Assembly (NCBI GenBank): GCA_035456265.1
Contig: DATIDP010000013.1
Coordinates: 1-13,090 of the forward strand
From: DASUPK01 sp035456265
GTDB lineage: Bacteria; Actinomycetota; Thermoleophilia; Solirubrobacterales; 70-9
DNA length: 13,090 nucleotides
Direction: 5' to 3'
Shown here piece by piece: positions 5,484 to 11,609 of this stretch; position 1 is the first letter of the stretch, and each line of letters begins with the position of its first letter. Position numbers and translations under genes: made by a program. Below the pieces are notes generated by a model. It was not told the origin of the DNA and made no database searches. It saw only the letters and a list, made by a program, of their open reading frames with translations.

Positions 5484-6959
5484 CTAGGCGTGCTCCGCGC
5501 CGGGAACGCTCTCGGGCGCCGCCTGCGCCCGCCGCGGGCGGAGGAGCACCACGGCGGCGATCACGCCGACCAGGCAGAAGGCCGCGCCGACCCCGAACTG
5601 GAGGTCGAAGCCGTCGGTGAGAGCCTTGGCGGCCGAGGTGCCCGAGGCGACCTCTGAGTCGGTGTGGTGCGCAGCGATCGTGCTGAGCACCGCGAGGCCG
5701 AGGGCGGCGCCGACGAACCGCGAGGTATTGAGCACGCCGGAGGCGAGCCCGCTGAGCGCCCGCGGGACGCCCTCGACGGCGACGATGGTCGCGGGCACCA
5801 GTGCCAGCCCCAGCCCGAACGCGCCCAGCAGCCCGCCCGGGAGCACGTTCGCGGCGTAGCTCCCGCCGGGGTGGACGCTGATCAGCAACAGCTCGCCGAT
5901 CGTCGCGGAGAGCATTCCCGCCGCCAGCACCCACCGTGCGCCGAAGCGCTTGGCCAGTCGCGGCGCCAGGGTGGCTCCGGTGCCGACCGCGGCGGTCATC
6001 GGGACGAAGGCGAGGCCAGTCTCGAGCGCGCTGTAGCCGAGCGTTCCCTGCATGTACAGCGACTGGAAGAACCAGAACCCGAAGATCGCCGCGTAGAGCA
6101 GGAAGATCACCAGGTTGGCGGCGCGCAGGTTGCGAAGCCGGAAGACGCTCAGGGGCATGAGGGGAACGCGCTGGGGATGGCCGGCCAGCTTCGCCTCGTA
6201 GAGGCCGAAGGCGACCAGGAGGGCCACACCGGCGGCGACCGGCCCGAGCACGCCGATCGAGCCCCAGCTGAGGCGGTCGGTGGTGACGATGCCGTAGGTC
6301 AGAGCGGTCATCCCGAGGGTGACGAGCACGGCGCCGGCCAGGTCGAAGTGGCGGTTCTCGACCTCGCTGCGTCCCTCCGGGATCAGGCGGCTCGAGAACA
6401 GCACGATGCCGAGTCCGATCGGGACGTTGATGACGAAGATCGCCGGCCAGCTGAAGGCCTCGGTGAGGACGCCGCCGAGGAGGACGCCGGAGGTCGCGCC
6501 GATCGCTCCAACCGCGCCCCAGGCCCCGAGGGCCCGGTTGCGCGGGGCGCCCTCGTCGAAGGAGGTGGTGATGATCGCCAGGGTGGCGGGGGAGAGGATC
6601 GCGCCGCCGATGCCCTGCGCCGCGCGGGCCGCCACCAGCGCGCCGGAGCTCGGCGCGATCGCGCAGAGAAGCGAGGCGCCGGAGAAGAGCAGGGTGCCGA
6701 GATAGAACATCCGCCTGCGGCCGAACAGGTCCGCCGCGCGTCCGCCCAGCAGCAGGAAGCCCGCGAAGGTCAGGGTGTACGCGTTCAGAACCCACTGCAG
6801 GCCGGTCGTCGAGAAGCCGAGCGCGTCCTTGATCGAAGGGAGCGCCACGTTCACGATCGAGACGTCGAGGATCACCATGAACTGGCCGAGACAGACGACC
6901 AGCAGGAGCGCGTTGGAGTTGCGCCCGACGATGTCCCGTGCGGCCGTGACCGGGTTCAT
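5484..6959 (-). CDS. MFS drug exporter, DHA2 (EmrB/QacA) 14-helix family
   Basis: A 491-residue integral membrane protein, the usual size for the 14-helix DHA2 family of proton-coupled drug exporters. The first helix carries the family signature LDVSIVNVALPSI (31-43) including acidic D32. The loop 2-3 motif A is GGRAADLFGRRR (72-83), and an antiporter-like motif C region occupies about 150-182 (GATSGVLLGG then WPAIFVINVPIG). Repeated hydrophobic segments continue to about residue 475, followed by a short charged tail. It should export a cationic or lipophilic toxicant; the substrate cannot be read from sequence. Its ATG overlaps the TGA of a 43-residue ORF (ATGA), so the two are co-translated. 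Divergent transcription from an ArsR-type gene across palindromes implies regulation by that repressor. Confidence 0.95.
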   Translation of the reverse strand: MNPVTAARDIVGRNSNALLLVVCLGQFMVILDVSIVNVALPSIKDALGFSTTGLQWVLNAYTLTFAGFLLLGGRAADLFGRRRMFYLGTLLFSGASLLCAIAPSSGALVAARAAQGIGGAILSPATLAIITTSFDEGAPRNRALGAWGAVGAIGATSGVLLGGVLTEAFSWPAIFVINVPIGLGIVLFSSRLIPEGRSEVENRHFDLAGAVLVTLGMTALTYGIVTTDRLSWGSIGVLGPVAAGVALLVAFGLYEAKLAGHPQRVPLMPLSVFRLRNLRAANLVIFLLYAAIFGFWFFQSLYMQGTLGYSALETGLAFVPMTAAVGTGATLAPRLAKRFGARWVLAAGMLSATIGELLLISVHPGGSYAANVLPGGLLGAFGLGLALVPATIVAVEGVPRALSGLASGVLNTSRFVGAALGLAVLSTIAAHHTDSEVASGTSAAKALTDGFDLQFGVGAAFCLVGVIAAVVLLRPRRAQAAPESVPGAEHA

Positions 6960-7087
6960 TTCCGGACGGCCTCCAGGATGTACGCGGCCTCGACCGCTGC
7001 GGCGACCTGAGAGGCGCTCGGGCCGCGGGGGCCCTTCTCATGCGCCTCTTCGGCGGCGACGGATTGGATGTTCTCGTGGTCTGCCAT
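6956..7087 (-). CDS. Small 43-residue ORF translationally coupled to the MFS exporter
   Basis: ATG at 7087 opens a 43-residue ORF beginning MADHENIQSVAAEEAHEKGP and ending AAYILEAVRK. Its TGA overlaps the exporter ATG in a four-base ATGA junction. AGGAAGG lies seven bases upstream, a good ribosome-binding site, whereas the exporter has none of its own apart from this coupling. About four fifths of the codons end in G or C, matching real genes here. The peptide is hydrophilic and helix-prone, with alternating acidic and basic residues in the first half and an alanine-rich amphipathic helix in the second. It has no membrane segment or cysteine. I recognise no family. It could be a small partner of the exporter or a translated leader setting exporter expression. 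Confidence 0.7.
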   Translation of the reverse strand: MADHENIQSVAAEEAHEKGPRGPSASQVAAAVEAAYILEAVRK

Positions 7088-7114
7088 CTACTTGCCTTCC
7101 TGCCGTTTCGTTAG

Positions 7115-7130
7115 TACGATGATCATCGTA
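7115..7130. promoter_or_regulatory. Perfect 16-bp palindrome, likely ArsR-family operator
   Basis: TACGATGATCATCGTA is a perfect 16-bp palindrome in the 76-base gap between the divergent exporter operon (start 7087) and the regulator gene (start 7164). ArsR-family dimers bind such dyads overlapping promoters. The position lets one site repress the leftward exporter operon. The same core (ACGATCATCG versus ACGATGATCATCG) recurs in the neighbouring dyad. Confidence 0.75.
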
Positions 7131-7136
7131 TCAAAA

Positions 7137-7154
7137 GTACGATCATCGTCGTAC
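7137..7154. promoter_or_regulatory. Second operator-like dyad and probable -10 box of the arsR gene
   Basis: GTACGATCATCGTCGTAC has outer arms GTACGA and TCGTAC around a six-base centre and shares its core with the perfect palindrome 22 bases to the left. It overlaps TACAAT at 7152-7157, a good -10 hexamer only six bases before the regulator ATG. A transcript from it would start at or next to the ATG, i.e. leaderless, which fits the absence of a Shine-Dalgarno sequence. No good -35 box is seen. Binding here would give autorepression. Confidence 0.6.
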
Positions 7155-7163
7155 AATCGAACC

Positions 7164-7493
7164 ATGGGAATCGATCACACAACGAAGCTGCATCACCCGG
7201 AGCGGGATGAAATCGAGCTGCCGGGCGTCCTGCACGCCCTCAGCGACCCGCAGCGGCTGGAGATCGTGCGCCGGCTGGCCGGGAGCGATGAGGCCTGCGC
7301 CTGCGGATCGATCAAGCTCGGCCTCTCCAAGTCGACCATGACCCATCATTTCCGGGTCCTTCGGGAATCCGGGGTCATCCGGCAGAAGCGAGAGGGGACC
7401 AGCAAGCTGACGCAGCTCCGGCGCGAGGACCTCGACGCCCGGTTCCCGGGCCTGCTCGATGCGGTCCTCAGCTCCGAGGCGGTTCCGGCGTAG
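7164..7493 (+). CDS. ArsR-family winged-helix transcriptional regulator
   Basis: A 109-residue protein of typical ArsR length. It has the N-terminal helix LHALSDPQRLEIVRRL (23-38), a recognition region LSKSTMTHHFRVLRESGVI (54-72), a wing KREGTSKLTQLR (75-86) and a C-terminal dimerisation helix. C45-A-C47 sits where metal-sensing relatives (CadC, SmtB) have CVC before the helix-turn-helix, and the N-terminal arm holds H5, H10 and H11. Metal or thiol sensing is therefore possible but unproven. It should repress the divergent exporter operon and itself through the two dyads. The start ATG 7164 is preferred over the in-frame ATG 7068, which would extend the gene through the operators. No ribosome-binding site is present, consistent with a leaderless transcript. 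Confidence 0.93.
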   Translation: MGIDHTTKLHHPERDEIELPGVLHALSDPQRLEIVRRLAGSDEACACGSIKLGLSKSTMTHHFRVLRESGVIRQKREGTSKLTQLRREDLDARFPGLLDAVLSSEAVPA

Positions 7494-7520
7494 TCGGCTC
7501 ATCCGAAGCTCCTTCCTATC

Positions 7521-7539
7521 GGCGGCGCCCCTCGCCGCC
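7521..7539 (+). terminator. Hairpin terminator after the arsR gene
   Basis: A perfect 7-bp GGCGGCG/CGCCGCC stem with a 5-base loop lies 27 bases after the regulator stop and 19 bases before the universal stress protein start. No T-tract follows. It probably separates the two transcription units. Confidence 0.5.
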
Positions 7540-7558
7540 ATCACCCAGTCAACGAACG

Positions 7559-8332
7559 GTGCCCGCCAGAATCGACATGGATATGGCAGAGGCGCCGCCC
7601 ATCTATCCGCAGGTCGTCGTCGGCTACGTCGACAGCGAGCGCGGCGAGGACGCGCGCGTGCTCGCGGAGCAGATCGTCGAGCGCGACGGCGGTGAGCTGA
7701 AGGCCATCCACGTCGAGAAGGGCTCGGCCGCGGAGGCCCTGCAGGCCCTGGCGGAGAGGGGAGAGGCCGACCTGATCGTCCTCGGCTCGACGCACCACGC
7801 GCACGTGGGATCGGTGGCGCCGGGTAGCGTCGCCGAGCACCTGCTGCACGGGGCGAGGTGCCGCCTGGTCATCGCGCCGAAGGGATACGCGCGGTCCGAC
7901 CACTCCCAGGACCGCCTCCGCGTGGCCGCCGTCGGCTTCAACGGAATGGCGGAGTCCCATGCCGCGCTCGAGGAGGCCGCCAGGCTGGCGTCCAAGTTCG
8001 GCGGGTCACTGCGCGTGATCGCGGTCGCGGCACCGGTGTCCGGGATGGGCGCCGCCGCCGCCGCACAGGCGGGCGCCGAGCCCGGGCCGGACTTCCAGAC
8101 GCAGCTCAAGGAGGCGGCCGCCGAGCTTCCGGCCGGGCTGCGAGCCCTGCCGGTCTTCGAGCGGGGCGATCCGGCCGAGAAGCTGCTCGAGGCCGCCGAG
8201 ATGGGGGTCGACCTCCTGGTGCTGGGCTCTCGGGGCTTCGGCCCGGTCATGCGCCTGCTGGTCGGCAGCGTCTCCTCCCGCGTGATCCGCGAGGCCCCCT
8301 GCCCGGTCCTCGTCGTCCCGCGGCCGGCCTAG
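7559..8332 (+). CDS. Tandem universal stress protein (two UspA domains)
   Basis: A 257-residue cytoplasmic protein with two UspA domains. Domain 1 (about 17-108) begins PQVVVGYVDS but is short, lacking the usual loop between the second strand and the DLIVLGS segment. Its nucleotide loop GSTHHAHVGSVAPGS has histidine where the second glycine of G-x2-G-x9-G-S/T belongs. Domain 2 (about 120-255) is complete, with FERGDPAEKLLEAA, DLLVLGSRG and the full loop GSRGFGPVMRLLVGS, ending CPVLVVPRP. UspA proteins of this kind often bind ATP and act in stress or dormancy; domain 2 should keep ATP binding and domain 1 may not. No Shine-Dalgarno sequence supports any start. GTG 7559 is given; ATG 7577 and ATG 7583 are equally possible and only trim the tail before strand 1. 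Confidence 0.92.
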   Translation: MPARIDMDMAEAPPIYPQVVVGYVDSERGEDARVLAEQIVERDGGELKAIHVEKGSAAEALQALAERGEADLIVLGSTHHAHVGSVAPGSVAEHLLHGARCRLVIAPKGYARSDHSQDRLRVAAVGFNGMAESHAALEEAARLASKFGGSLRVIAVAAPVSGMGAAAAAQAGAEPGPDFQTQLKEAAAELPAGLRALPVFERGDPAEKLLEAAEMGVDLLVLGSRGFGPVMRLLVGSVSSRVIREAPCPVLVVPRPA

Positions 8333-8343
8333 CCGGGCCGCGG
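8318..8343 (+). terminator. Hairpin overlapping the universal stress protein stop codon
   Basis: CCGCGGCC (8318-8325) pairs with GGCCGCGG (8336-8343), and an inner GGC/GCC pair extends the stem with a one-base bulge. The TAG at 8330-8332 sits in the loop. A GC-only hairpin at a gene end without a T-tract is plausible as an actinobacterial terminator, but the coding sequence contributes the left arm. Confidence 0.5.
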
Positions 8344-8523
8344 CGGCGGTGGAATGGCCGCAAAGGCGGGTATTCAGCGTGCGCACGGGCCACGCCCAAC
8401 CCCCTAGGATCCGTGGTGCCCCCCGATGCCAGGCAGTCCGCGGGGCCGGACGATGTGAAACCATCCCCGCCTGGCGGGGCAGGGGGGTCATCAATTCGAT
8501 CCATCAAGGAGTTGAACGCATCA
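8344..8523 (+). promoter_or_regulatory. pckG upstream region with possible -10 box and hairpin near the start
   Basis: TAGGAT at 8405-8410 fits an actinobacterial TAnnnT -10 box, though no good -35 partner is present. A CCCCGC/GCGGGG hairpin with a 3-base loop lies at 8465-8479. AAGGAG at 8506-8511 is the likely ribosome-binding site, 12 bases before the GTG, which is a longer gap than usual. The hairpin could influence initiation or transcript stability. Confidence 0.35.
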
Positions 8524-10332
8524 GTGAGTGAGACAAGCGCCACGACAGAGGCACCCACGACGCATGCCAAGCTCGTTTCCTGGGTCAGCGAGATCGCGGA
8601 GCTGACGCAGCCCGACGCGATTCATTGGTGTGACGGCTCCGCGGAGGAGTACGACTCCCTCGCTCAGCAGCTCGTGGACGCCGGGACCTTCGAGAAGCTC
8701 TCTGACGCGAAGCGCCCCAACTCCTATCTCGCTCGCTCCAGCCCCTCCGATGTCGCGCGTGTGGAGGACCGCACCTTCATCTGCTCAGAGCGTGAGGAGG
8801 ACGCCGGCCCGACCAACAACTGGCGCGAGCCGTCCGAGATGCGGGAGGTTCTCAGGGAGCTCTTCAGCGGCTGCATGCGCGGCCGGACGATGTTCGTGGT
8901 GCCGTTCTCGATGGGCCCGCTCGGCTCGCCGATCTCGCACATCGGCGTCCAGCTAACCGACTCGGCCTACGTGGCCGCTTCGATGCGGATCATGACGCGG
9001 ATGGGCGCGGACGCCCTCGAAGTGCTCGGCACCGGCGGCGAGTTCGTCCCCTGCGTCCACTCGGTCGGCATGCCCCTCGAGGAGGGGCAGGAGGACGTCT
9101 CCTGGCCCTGCAGCGAGACGAAGTACATCGTGCACTACCCCGAGAGCCGCGAGATCTGGTCCTTCGGCTCGGGCTACGGCGGCAACGCGCTGCTCGGCAA
9201 GAAGTGCTTCGCCCTGCGAATCGCCTCGGTCATGGCCCGCGACGAGGGCTGGCTCGCCGAGCACATGCTGATCCTCAAGCTGATCTCGCCGGAGGGCAAG
9301 GTCAAGTACATGGGCGGCGCCTTCCCTTCGGCGTCGGGCAAGACCAACCTCGCGATGCTGATTCCGAAGCTCGAGGGTTGGACGGTCGAGACCGTGGGCG
9401 ACGACATCGCCTGGATGAAGTTCGGCAAGGACGGCCGGCTCTACGCCGTCAATCCCGAGGCCGGCTTCTTCGGCGTGGCCCCCGGCACGGGCCACAAGAC
9501 CAACCCGAACGCGATGGGGACGGTGGAGAAGAACACCATCTTCACCAACTGCGCGCGCACCGATGACGGCGACGTCTGGTGGGAGGGCATGACCGGCGAG
9601 CGGCCGGAGCATGCGATCGACTGGAAGGCCAACGAGTGGACGCCCGACTCGGAGGGGCCCGCCGCCCACCCGAATGCCCGCTTCACCACCCCGGCCTCGC
9701 AGTGCCCCTGCATCGCCGAGGAGTGGGAGGACCCCGCCGGCGTCCCGATCGACGCGTTCCTGTTCGGCGGTCGCCGGGCGACGGTCGTCCCCCTGGTCAC
9801 GGAGGCGTTCGACTGGGAGCACGGCGTCTTCCTCGGCGCGACGATGTCGGTGGAGAAGACCGCGGCGGCCGACGGCACGGTCGGCGAGCTCCGCTTCGAC
9901 CCGATGGCGATGCTGCCGTTCTGCGGCTACAACATGGCCGAGTACTTCGGCCACTGGCTGAAGACCGCCGAGCGAGACGGGGCGAAGCTGCCGAAGATCT
10001 TCCTCGTCAACTGGTTCCGCAAGGACGACGAGGGGAGCTTCGTCTGGCCCGGGTTCGGCGAGAACATCCGGGTCCTCGAGTGGATCTTCCGCCGCACCGA
10101 GGGAGAGGGCGAGGCCGTGGACACCCCGATCGGCCGAGTCCCGGCAGAGGGCGAGATCGACATCGAGGGCGCCAACGTCACCCCGGACGACATGCGGCTC
10201 CTGCTCGACGTCGACCCGGACGCGGTCAAGGCCCAGCTCCCGCAGGTCGAGGAGCACCTGGCGCGCTTCGGCGATCGCCTGCCGGACGAGCTGCAGGCTC
10301 AGCTCGAGGCCCTGAAGCAGCGTCTGGGCTAG
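8524..10332 (+). CDS. pckG: Phosphoenolpyruvate carboxykinase (GTP)
   Basis: A 602-residue enzyme that converts oxaloacetate and GTP to phosphoenolpyruvate, GDP and CO2, the first committed step of gluconeogenesis from TCA intermediates. The length matches the GTP-dependent class (about 600-620), and similarity to mycobacterial PckG is evident throughout. Visible elements are R79 in SDVARVEDR, GPTNNW, the RGRTMFVVPFSMGPLG segment, YGGNALLGKKC, the P-loop FPSASGKTN (267-275), the metal-binding GDDIAW with D293 and D294, FFGVAPGTG, FGGRR, and the nucleotide-binding NWFRKDDEG and WPGFGEN near 496-514. The P-loop position that is normally the hyper-reactive cysteine is S271. GTG 8524 is chosen because the N-terminus then matches relatives (THAKLVSWVSEIAELTQP), and the frame further upstream runs into the preceding gene. 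The stop abuts that of the convergent gene. Confidence 0.97.
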   Translation: MSETSATTEAPTTHAKLVSWVSEIAELTQPDAIHWCDGSAEEYDSLAQQLVDAGTFEKLSDAKRPNSYLARSSPSDVARVEDRTFICSEREEDAGPTNNWREPSEMREVLRELFSGCMRGRTMFVVPFSMGPLGSPISHIGVQLTDSAYVAASMRIMTRMGADALEVLGTGGEFVPCVHSVGMPLEEGQEDVSWPCSETKYIVHYPESREIWSFGSGYGGNALLGKKCFALRIASVMARDEGWLAEHMLILKLISPEGKVKYMGGAFPSASGKTNLAMLIPKLEGWTVETVGDDIAWMKFGKDGRLYAVNPEAGFFGVAPGTGHKTNPNAMGTVEKNTIFTNCARTDDGDVWWEGMTGERPEHAIDWKANEWTPDSEGPAAHPNARFTTPASQCPCIAEEWEDPAGVPIDAFLFGGRRATVVPLVTEAFDWEHGVFLGATMSVEKTAAADGTVGELRFDPMAMLPFCGYNMAEYFGHWLKTAERDGAKLPKIFLVNWFRKDDEGSFVWPGFGENIRVLEWIFRRTEGEGEAVDTPIGRVPAEGEIDIEGANVTPDDMRLLLDVDPDAVKAQLPQVEEHLARFGDRLPDELQAQLEALKQRLG

Positions 10333-10350
10333 CTACCGCTTGCGGTAGCT
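10331..10350. terminator. Perfect hairpin spanning two abutting convergent stop codons
   Basis: AGCTACCG (10331-10338) and CGGTAGCT (10343-10350) form a perfect 8-bp stem closed by a CTTG tetraloop with a G-C closing pair, the stable G(CUUG)C type. The left arm includes the end of the pckG TAG and all of the convergent gene's stop codon. The right part lies in that gene's last codons. It can act in both directions; there is no T-tract. Confidence 0.65.
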
Positions 10351-11511
10351 GCGCTTGGTGACCTCGCCGGTCGCCGAGTCGAGCACGATCACCGCCCCTC
10401 CGCGCCGCACCGCGAGCCGGACGCGCTCGCAGGTGGCCTGGTCGGTGAGCACGTTGACCAAGCCCGCGCTGACCGCGCGCGGGCTGCTGGCCTCACGCGC
10501 CTGAATCTTGTTGGCGCGCAGCACCCCGACGAGGTTGCGCGGCGAGGGGAAGCAGCCGTTGTTGGAGACACGCTCGGAGATCGCGACCTTGAGCGCCTTG
10601 TCCAGGATCGGCGGGGCCTTGATGCTCCGCTCGTGCGATGCCCTGGTCCCGTGGCGCATGTTCTGCCGGCGCTTCAGCATCGAGAACGTCATGCAGTAGC
10701 CGCGGGCGCTGACCGTGGCCGCCGGCCCGAACTCGTTGAAGGCGGTGGCGGACCAGCTTCCGTCCGGGTTGAAGTGGGCGGAGGAGACCAGCGCCGGCCC
10801 CGACGGTGTGGTGGTGAAGCCGCCCGCGACCATCGTCGATCCGGGCGGGCACGCAGGGGTGGTCGCCGTCGCCGAGCGCTCCACTGGAAGAGCGGTGTCG
10901 GAGGACACCTCGCCGACCAGTTGGGTGCGGGAGCGGAGGCAGTAGGCGATCGCGGTGAGCTCGCCTCCGAAGTTGCCGAAGGCGCTGCCCGAGACCTGCC
11001 AGGAGCGGTCGGAGGAGGCCCGTGACTCGGTCACGTAGTTGCCGCCGCGGGTGACGAAGTTGGTGCGCTGGAAACCGCCGGCGAGCAGGCGATTTCCGCG
11101 CGGGCAGGTGGCCACGGCGGTCCGGGTCTGACCCGGGCCGACGAAGACCGTCGAGTGGGGGGAGCTGACGGGGCCGAGCCTGGGGCCGCAGACCACCTGC
11201 AGGGTGACCGAGTGACTGCCGCTGGATCCGTAGAGGACGGGGGTGACGTGCCAGCCGCGCTGGACGCCCAGCCGCTCATAGGAGTGCGGATAGACGCCCT
11301 CACCGTCGGGTCCGAGCGGATCCGTGACCATCCCGCCGCTGTAGGGCAGCTGCTTCTTGCCCGGGCACTTGACGGTCAGCCTCTGCTTCGCGTCGGTGCC
11401 GCTCATCTGGTAGGTCTGGCTCTGCAGGCTGAGGGCCTGGGCGGTGCCAGCCGAGAGGGCCACTCCGAGGAGGGTGGCTGCGAGGGTGAGCGCTGCGCGC
11501 CGAAACCGCAT
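10333..11511 (-). CDS. Secreted protein with three cysteine-bounded modules, unknown function
   Basis: A 392-residue protein with a Sec signal peptide: basic n-region MRFRR, hydrophobic core to about 20, then an AQA site (24-26). The mature part has three repeats starting with Cys-Pro, continuing to Gly-Gly-Phe/Met and ending in cysteine: C49-C108, C136-C191 and C221-C273. The last two share CPxG(x5)GGF, then SW, then a segment with F-G or N-x-F-G before YC. Each pair probably forms a disulfide. The C-terminal third (about 278-392) is basic and helical, with C320 and C361. I know no function; module proteins of this kind seem frequent in Thermoleophilia. ATG 11511 is preferred because GAGGTG lies four bases upstream. 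ATG 11523 (four more residues) is also possible, and ATG 11595 would bury the signal peptide. Its stop directly touches the pckG stop. Confidence 0.82.
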   Translation of the reverse strand: MRFRRAALTLAATLLGVALSAGTAQALSLQSQTYQMSGTDAKQRLTVKCPGKKQLPYSGGMVTDPLGPDGEGVYPHSYERLGVQRGWHVTPVLYGSSGSHSVTLQVVCGPRLGPVSSPHSTVFVGPGQTRTAVATCPRGNRLLAGGFQRTNFVTRGGNYVTESRASSDRSWQVSGSAFGNFGGELTAIAYCLRSRTQLVGEVSSDTALPVERSATATTPACPPGSTMVAGGFTTTPSGPALVSSAHFNPDGSWSATAFNEFGPAATVSARGYCMTFSMLKRRQNMRHGTRASHERSIKAPPILDKALKVAISERVSNNGCFPSPRNLVGVLRANKIQAREASSPRAVSAGLVNVLTDQATCERVRLAVRRGGAVIVLDSATGEVTKRSYRKR

Positions 11512-11594
11512 CACCCACCTCATCGGGCGGAGCCGACGCTCCTTTAAACCCGGTGGATGCCCCTGACTAGAACATTGGTCCAGTCTCGGTTCCA

Positions 11595-11600
11595 TAGAAT
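11595..11600 (+). promoter_or_regulatory. Possible -10 box of the trpB2-like gene
   Basis: TAGAAT fits the -10 consensus and ends nine bases before the ATG at 11610. A transcript from it would begin within one to four bases of the start codon, consistent with the lack of a Shine-Dalgarno sequence. No good -35 box at the right distance was found, so this is tentative. Confidence 0.35.
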
Positions 11601-11609
11601 CGCTTCGCG

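Noticed and set aside
5664..7010. Plus-strand 448-residue ORF opposite the MFS gene
   Set aside because: Low-complexity E, R, A and G composition typical of antisense reading of membrane-protein genes in GC-rich DNA.
8351..8380. GCAAAGGC-type motif upstream of pckG recalling a c-di-GMP aptamer
   Set aside because: Only a few bases match and no aptamer-like stem arrangement follows; not enough to call a riboswitch.
7858..8523. N-terminal extension of the PEP carboxykinase frame into the stress protein gene
   Set aside because: Homology to PckG begins just after GTG 8524, and the extension is arginine-rich shadow sequence.
8953..10257. Minus-strand 434-residue ORF opposite pckG
   Set aside because: Antisense shadow; pckG is conserved end to end on the plus strand.
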